Positions 6,355 through 8,695 of a stretch of DNA of 8,695 nt are shown one piece after another. How positions within the stretch are numbered: position 1 is the first letter of the stretch; every line of letters begins with the position of its first letter. Position numbers and translations under genes: made by a program. The notes beneath the pieces were generated by a model. It searched no databases, was not told the DNA's origin, and saw nothing but the letters and a program-made list of their open reading frames with translations. Origin of the DNA: Trueperaceae bacterium (GTDB taxonomy: Bacteria > Deinococcota > Deinococci > Deinococcales > Trueperaceae); the NCBI GenBank assembly GCA_007122815.1, contig SKSV01000111.1:1-8695 (forward strand). Direction: 5' to 3'.

Positions 6355-7311
6355 ATGATGGCAGGGGTGAGGTACCCGCTGCTCATCGTACTGATCGCCC
6401 TGATTGCCCTCTTCGCTAGCGCTGCGACTTCGGCGTCCCTTGGCAGCGCCGGCACCTGCTCCGACGCTTGGCTCGAACCGCCCGGTGAGGACGAACCGCT
6501 AGGGCGGGTGGCGATCGCTTGGCTCGCGGAGGTGGTGCAGGCGCTCGAGCCTGCCCTCCCGAGGACGCGTACGGCCGCTTCGTTGGGGCTCGAGCCGGAC
6601 GACGACCTCACGGAAGCGCTGCGTTACTTGAGGGAACGGCGCGTGGTCCCGCCAACGTTCGACCTCGAGTCCTTCGATGCCGACGTGTGGGAGGAGCTGC
6701 TGGCAGGCCTGCTCGGCTCGTACGGTCTCCCGGGAGTCAGGGTGGGCCCCACCCGCACCCCCGACGACCTCAGGGCCGACCTCGAGGCCGTGCTAGCCCG
6801 CCTGCTGGCGGTGATACGGCCCGTGGCCCTGCTCGCGTGGGAGCCCGACGACGAGGGCCGCTTGGCCTTCGTTGGCGTGGTGTGGAACTGGTCACCGTAC
6901 CCTCGCCTCCTGGTGTGGCGGCCCCCCGATGGATGGTCCCTCCACGACGGAGCGCGTGAGCTCGCCGGGCGGATCGAGTTCTGCGGCAGGGTGGTGCGAG
7001 ACTACGTCAGCGCCCCGGCGCCGGTAGCGCAGGCGCTCTTCATGAGGCACGCCGAGGACGCCGCGATGTACCTCGTCGGTAGCGAGCCGGAGACCCGCGA
7101 GTGGCCGTTCCGCGTGGAGCGCGGCGACGAGGTCTCGGTGTTCGCGTTCGAACACCCCGAGGTCGTCGACGTCGAGATGTTCAGCGCGGTGTTCGCAGGC
7201 GAACCCGTCGGCGTCTTGGAGCTCCTGAGGATAGTCCCCCAGGTACGCACGAACCTCGCACCAGTGGGGTTGGCACGCATGATGCAGACCCCGCCGCGTC
7301 GTGAGCGATGA
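6355..7311 (+). CDS. Secreted or membrane-anchored protein of unknown function
   Basis: I do not recognise this 318-residue protein. It begins with a hydrophobic segment YPLLIVLIALIALFASAATSA (7-27) with possible AxA-type cleavage sites near residues 23-27. There is no lipobox cysteine, so it is either exported or N-terminally anchored. The mature part has only two cysteines (35 and 210), which could pair. A helical acidic stretch with LTEALRYLRERRVVPP (85-100) and a helix near 110-124 precede a beta-rich centre containing LLAWEPDDEGRLAFVGVVWNW (159-179). A C-terminal part follows with no known motif. It stands between two paralogous lipoprotein genes, which suggests an envelope role. No SD site precedes the ATG pair at 6355/6358. 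An in-frame GTG at 6367, 7 nt after CATGAT, could be a leaderless start that removes four residues. Confidence 0.75.
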   Translation: MMAGVRYPLLIVLIALIALFASAATSASLGSAGTCSDAWLEPPGEDEPLGRVAIAWLAEVVQALEPALPRTRTAASLGLEPDDDLTEALRYLRERRVVPPTFDLESFDADVWEELLAGLLGSYGLPGVRVGPTRTPDDLRADLEAVLARLLAVIRPVALLAWEPDDEGRLAFVGVVWNWSPYPRLLVWRPPDGWSLHDGARELAGRIEFCGRVVRDYVSAPAPVAQALFMRHAEDAAMYLVGSEPETREWPFRVERGDEVSVFAFEHPEVVDVEMFSAVFAGEPVGVLELLRIVPQVRTNLAPVGLARMMQTPPRRER

Positions 7312-7356
7312 CGTTTCGGTTAACGCGCTCGCACCCCTCGGACGCCGGGTGGACCG

Positions 7357-7362
7357 TATCAT
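7357..7362 (+). promoter_or_regulatory. -10 box (TATCAT) of the second lipoprotein gene
   Basis: TATCAT lies 19 nt before the chosen ATG at 7382. The predicted transcription start near 7369 leaves a leader of about 13 nt carrying GGAGG at 7372-7376, spaced 5 nt from the ATG. An in-frame ATG at 7361 overlaps the -10 box and so would not be in the transcript, which favours 7382. The arrangement copies that of the PAP2 gene. Confidence 0.5.
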
Positions 7363-7381
7363 GGCTCGTGTGGAGGTCATC

Positions 7382-8695
7382 ATGGAACCATCACGTGCTT
7401 CGCGTCTAGCCGCGGCGCTCGCACTTCCGCTGTTGCTCGCCGCGTGTCAGTTCACGGTCGCGCCACCACCCGAACCCGACCTCACGGTGACCGCCCAGCG
7501 GATCACCAGCGACCCGCAGACCGTGGGTAGCATAACGGTCCCCGGCGGGGCTACGCGCTGGGTCGAGGTGCAGTACCGGGCCGTAACGACCAGCCCTGCG
7601 CTGCAGTTCTTCGAGATACAGGGGAGCGGCGTCGAGGGAGTCGTGCGCCTCGAGTTCCGCAGCGAGAGGAACCGCTTGCTGGTGGCGAGCCAGTCGTCGC
7701 GACGCTTCGCCAGCGCCGTGAGCAGGCTCGGCGCCGAGACCCTCGGTGGGCTGGACGGACCCCTCGACTCCGCCGGCCGCAGCGCCGTGGGAGTGGCTTG
7801 GGAGTGCCTCGGCCCCTGCGTCGCCCGCCCGTACGAGTCGGGCACGTACTTCGTCAAGCTCGAGAACACCGGCGGCTCGGCCCGTTCCGTGCGCCTGTAC
7901 GCCTTCGGTATCGAACCGACCGACCTCAACGAGCCGAACGACACCCCGGCCCAGGCCACCCGCGTGGAGCTCAGCAGAGCCGGTGACGGCGCTGCTGGCG
8001 CCATCGAGCACGTCGACGACGTCGACTACTTCCGCATGACGTGCTCGGGCGACTTCGTCGACGCGATGAGGTTGGAGCTGGTCAGCGACTTCGACCGAGC
8101 CATCGTGCTGCGCGCGAACGACCGCGACCACGTGGCGGGCTTCGAGACCGACCCGGTGGAGTGCGGCTCCGTCGTCTCGGTGCTCACTACCGACGGCACG
8201 GGTGGCCCGTCGCTCCACTCGAGGTACAGCATCCTCGCCGAACCGGCGGCCCTCTTCGAACTCGACGCGCAAGCGCAGGGCTCTATCAGCGCTGCGCCGA
8301 TCAGCCTCGGCAGCGTGAGCGTGCCTGGCAACAGGGCGCGCTTCGTGCGCTTGAGCTTCCCGTCCGCTCCTGGCGCCGACCTTCGCTACGTCGAGATTGC
8401 TGGCAGCAACGTCGAGCCGCATGTGCGCCTCGAGGTGATGGACGGCGGAGCCGTGGTCGCTTACAGCAACCGGCGAGACCTGTTCGCCTCCTCGGTCTCC
8501 GCGCTGGCGCTCGATGCCGGCCTCGAGCTGTCGGCGCAGACGGTCGACCAGAGCGCGATCGGTCTCGTGTGGAACTGCGAGGGGCCATGCGTCGCTACCG
8601 CGTACCGCCCCGGCGAGGTGATCGCGCGCATCGTCAACACCTCCTCCACGGCGCGCACCGTGAGCGTGTACGGCTACGGCACTGCCGAAGGTGAC
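7382..8695 (+). CDS. Lipoprotein with tandem CxGPC / PPC-like modules (cut by the right edge)
   Basis: The frame is open for 438 codons to the window end. The signal peptide RLAAALALPLLLAAC ends in lipobox LAAC with Cys22, and a short Pro-rich linker follows (28-33). Module 1 (about 47-285) aligns along its whole length with the lipoprotein at 5435. It has GSITVPGGATRWVEVQY (49-65), WECLGPCVARPYESG (140-154), LNEPNDTPAQA (182-192), HVDDVDYFRM (210-219), DGTGGPS (271-277) and RYSIL (281-285). Its cysteines are 142, 146, 221 and 261. Module 2 starts near 308 with GSVSVPGNRARFVRLSFPS (310-328) and reaches NCEGPCVATAYRPG (398-411) and VYGYG before the sequence stops. No catalytic motif is seen. 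A structural, adhesive or ligand-binding role at the cell surface is the most I can infer. The missing end may hold the rest of module 2, further copies or a different domain. Confidence 0.82.
   Translation, partial: MEPSRASRLAAALALPLLLAACQFTVAPPPEPDLTVTAQRITSDPQTVGSITVPGGATRWVEVQYRAVTTSPALQFFEIQGSGVEGVVRLEFRSERNRLLVASQSSRRFASAVSRLGAETLGGLDGPLDSAGRSAVGVAWECLGPCVARPYESGTYFVKLENTGGSARSVRLYAFGIEPTDLNEPNDTPAQATRVELSRAGDGAAGAIEHVDDVDYFRMTCSGDFVDAMRLELVSDFDRAIVLRANDRDHVAGFETDPVECGSVVSVLTTDGTGGPSLHSRYSILAEPAALFELDAQAQGSISAAPISLGSVSVPGNRARFVRLSFPSAPGADLRYVEIAGSNVEPHVRLEVMDGGAVVAYSNRRDLFASSVSALALDAGLELSAQTVDQSAIGLVWNCEGPCVATAYRPGEVIARIVNTSSTARTVSVYGYGTAEGD
7520..8236 (+). repeat. Module 1 (complete) of the second lipoprotein
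   Basis: This is the coding region for residues 47-285. It contains the CLGPC block, the EPND block, the DVDYF block and the RYSIL end, in the same order as in the single-module lipoprotein at 5594-6292. The two coding regions share a 17-nt identity at EPNDT (5978-5994 and 7931-7947) and a 15-nt identity at AIEHV (6047-6061 and 8000-8014). Confidence 0.75.
8303..8695 (+). repeat. Module 2 (truncated by the window) of the second lipoprotein
   Basis: This is the coding region for residues 308-438. It repeats the first half of module 1: a GSVSVPG opening, a RYVEI strand and the NCEGPC motif followed by VATAYRPG. Its opening part, FPSAPGADLRYVEI, is closer to the single-module lipoprotein (YPSNPDADLMYFEV) than to module 1 of its own protein. 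Confidence 0.7.

Noticed and set aside
7332..7351. CACCC/GGGTG inverted repeat with a 10-nt centre before the second lipoprotein promoter
   Set aside because: The stem is short with a large loop and no T-run, which is expected by chance in GC-rich DNA; too weak to call a terminator or operator.
7361..7381. Earlier in-frame ATG at 7361 as the start of the second lipoprotein
   Set aside because: It overlaps the -10 box, and the ATG at 7382 has a GGAGG site at good spacing and gives a normal signal peptide.
7406..8422. Long minus-strand open frame of 338 codons opposite the second lipoprotein
   Set aside because: Its composition is His/Arg/Ala/Val-rich with no motif, and it is antisense to a frame with a lipobox and paralogue alignment.

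Overview
The window is GC-rich bacterial chromosome that looks like the Deinococcota (Deinococcus-Thermus), most likely a Truepera-like lineage. Three things point there. One is a DUF1999 protein, a family I know mainly from Thermus and Deinococcus. Another is several genes whose only promoter signal is a TATCAT/TATGAT-type -10 box placed so close to the start codon that the transcript would be leaderless. The last is the base composition. This placement is an inference from one window.

Layout. Positions 1-427 hold the 5' part of mnmE on the minus strand, running off the left edge. A 64-bp divergent gap with a -10 box leads to the plus strand, which carries everything else. Next come a PAP2 membrane phosphatase (492-1352) and truA (1349-2140), overlapping by 4 nt. 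After a new promoter there is a tight three-gene unit: a DUF1999/GNAT-like protein (2187-2681), a small HMA-fold protein lacking the metal-binding cysteines (2678-2914) and a DUF503 protein (2916-3233). Another promoter with a strong Shine-Dalgarno site drives an Asp23/Gls24 protein (3305-3736) overlapping a FakA/YloV-type DhaL-domain kinase (3729-5348), the same pair as yloU-yloV in Bacillus.

The right third (5435-8695) is an envelope cluster of single genes, each with its own short upstream region. It holds a lipoprotein (5435-6295), a secreted protein I do not recognise (6355-7311) and a larger lipoprotein (7382 to beyond the right edge). The two lipoproteins are paralogues built from one module: a beta-rich part with a CxGPC motif followed by an EPND-type, PPC-like part with two more cysteines. 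The first protein has one copy. The second has one full copy and the start of another.

The left two thirds is housekeeping: tRNA modification (MnmE, TruA), lipid phosphate or fatty-acid phosphorylation (PAP2, FakA) and small conserved proteins. The lipoprotein/secreted cluster is the least explained part. I see no mobile elements, RNA genes or CRISPR arrays, and no intergenic stretch exceeds about 90 bases.
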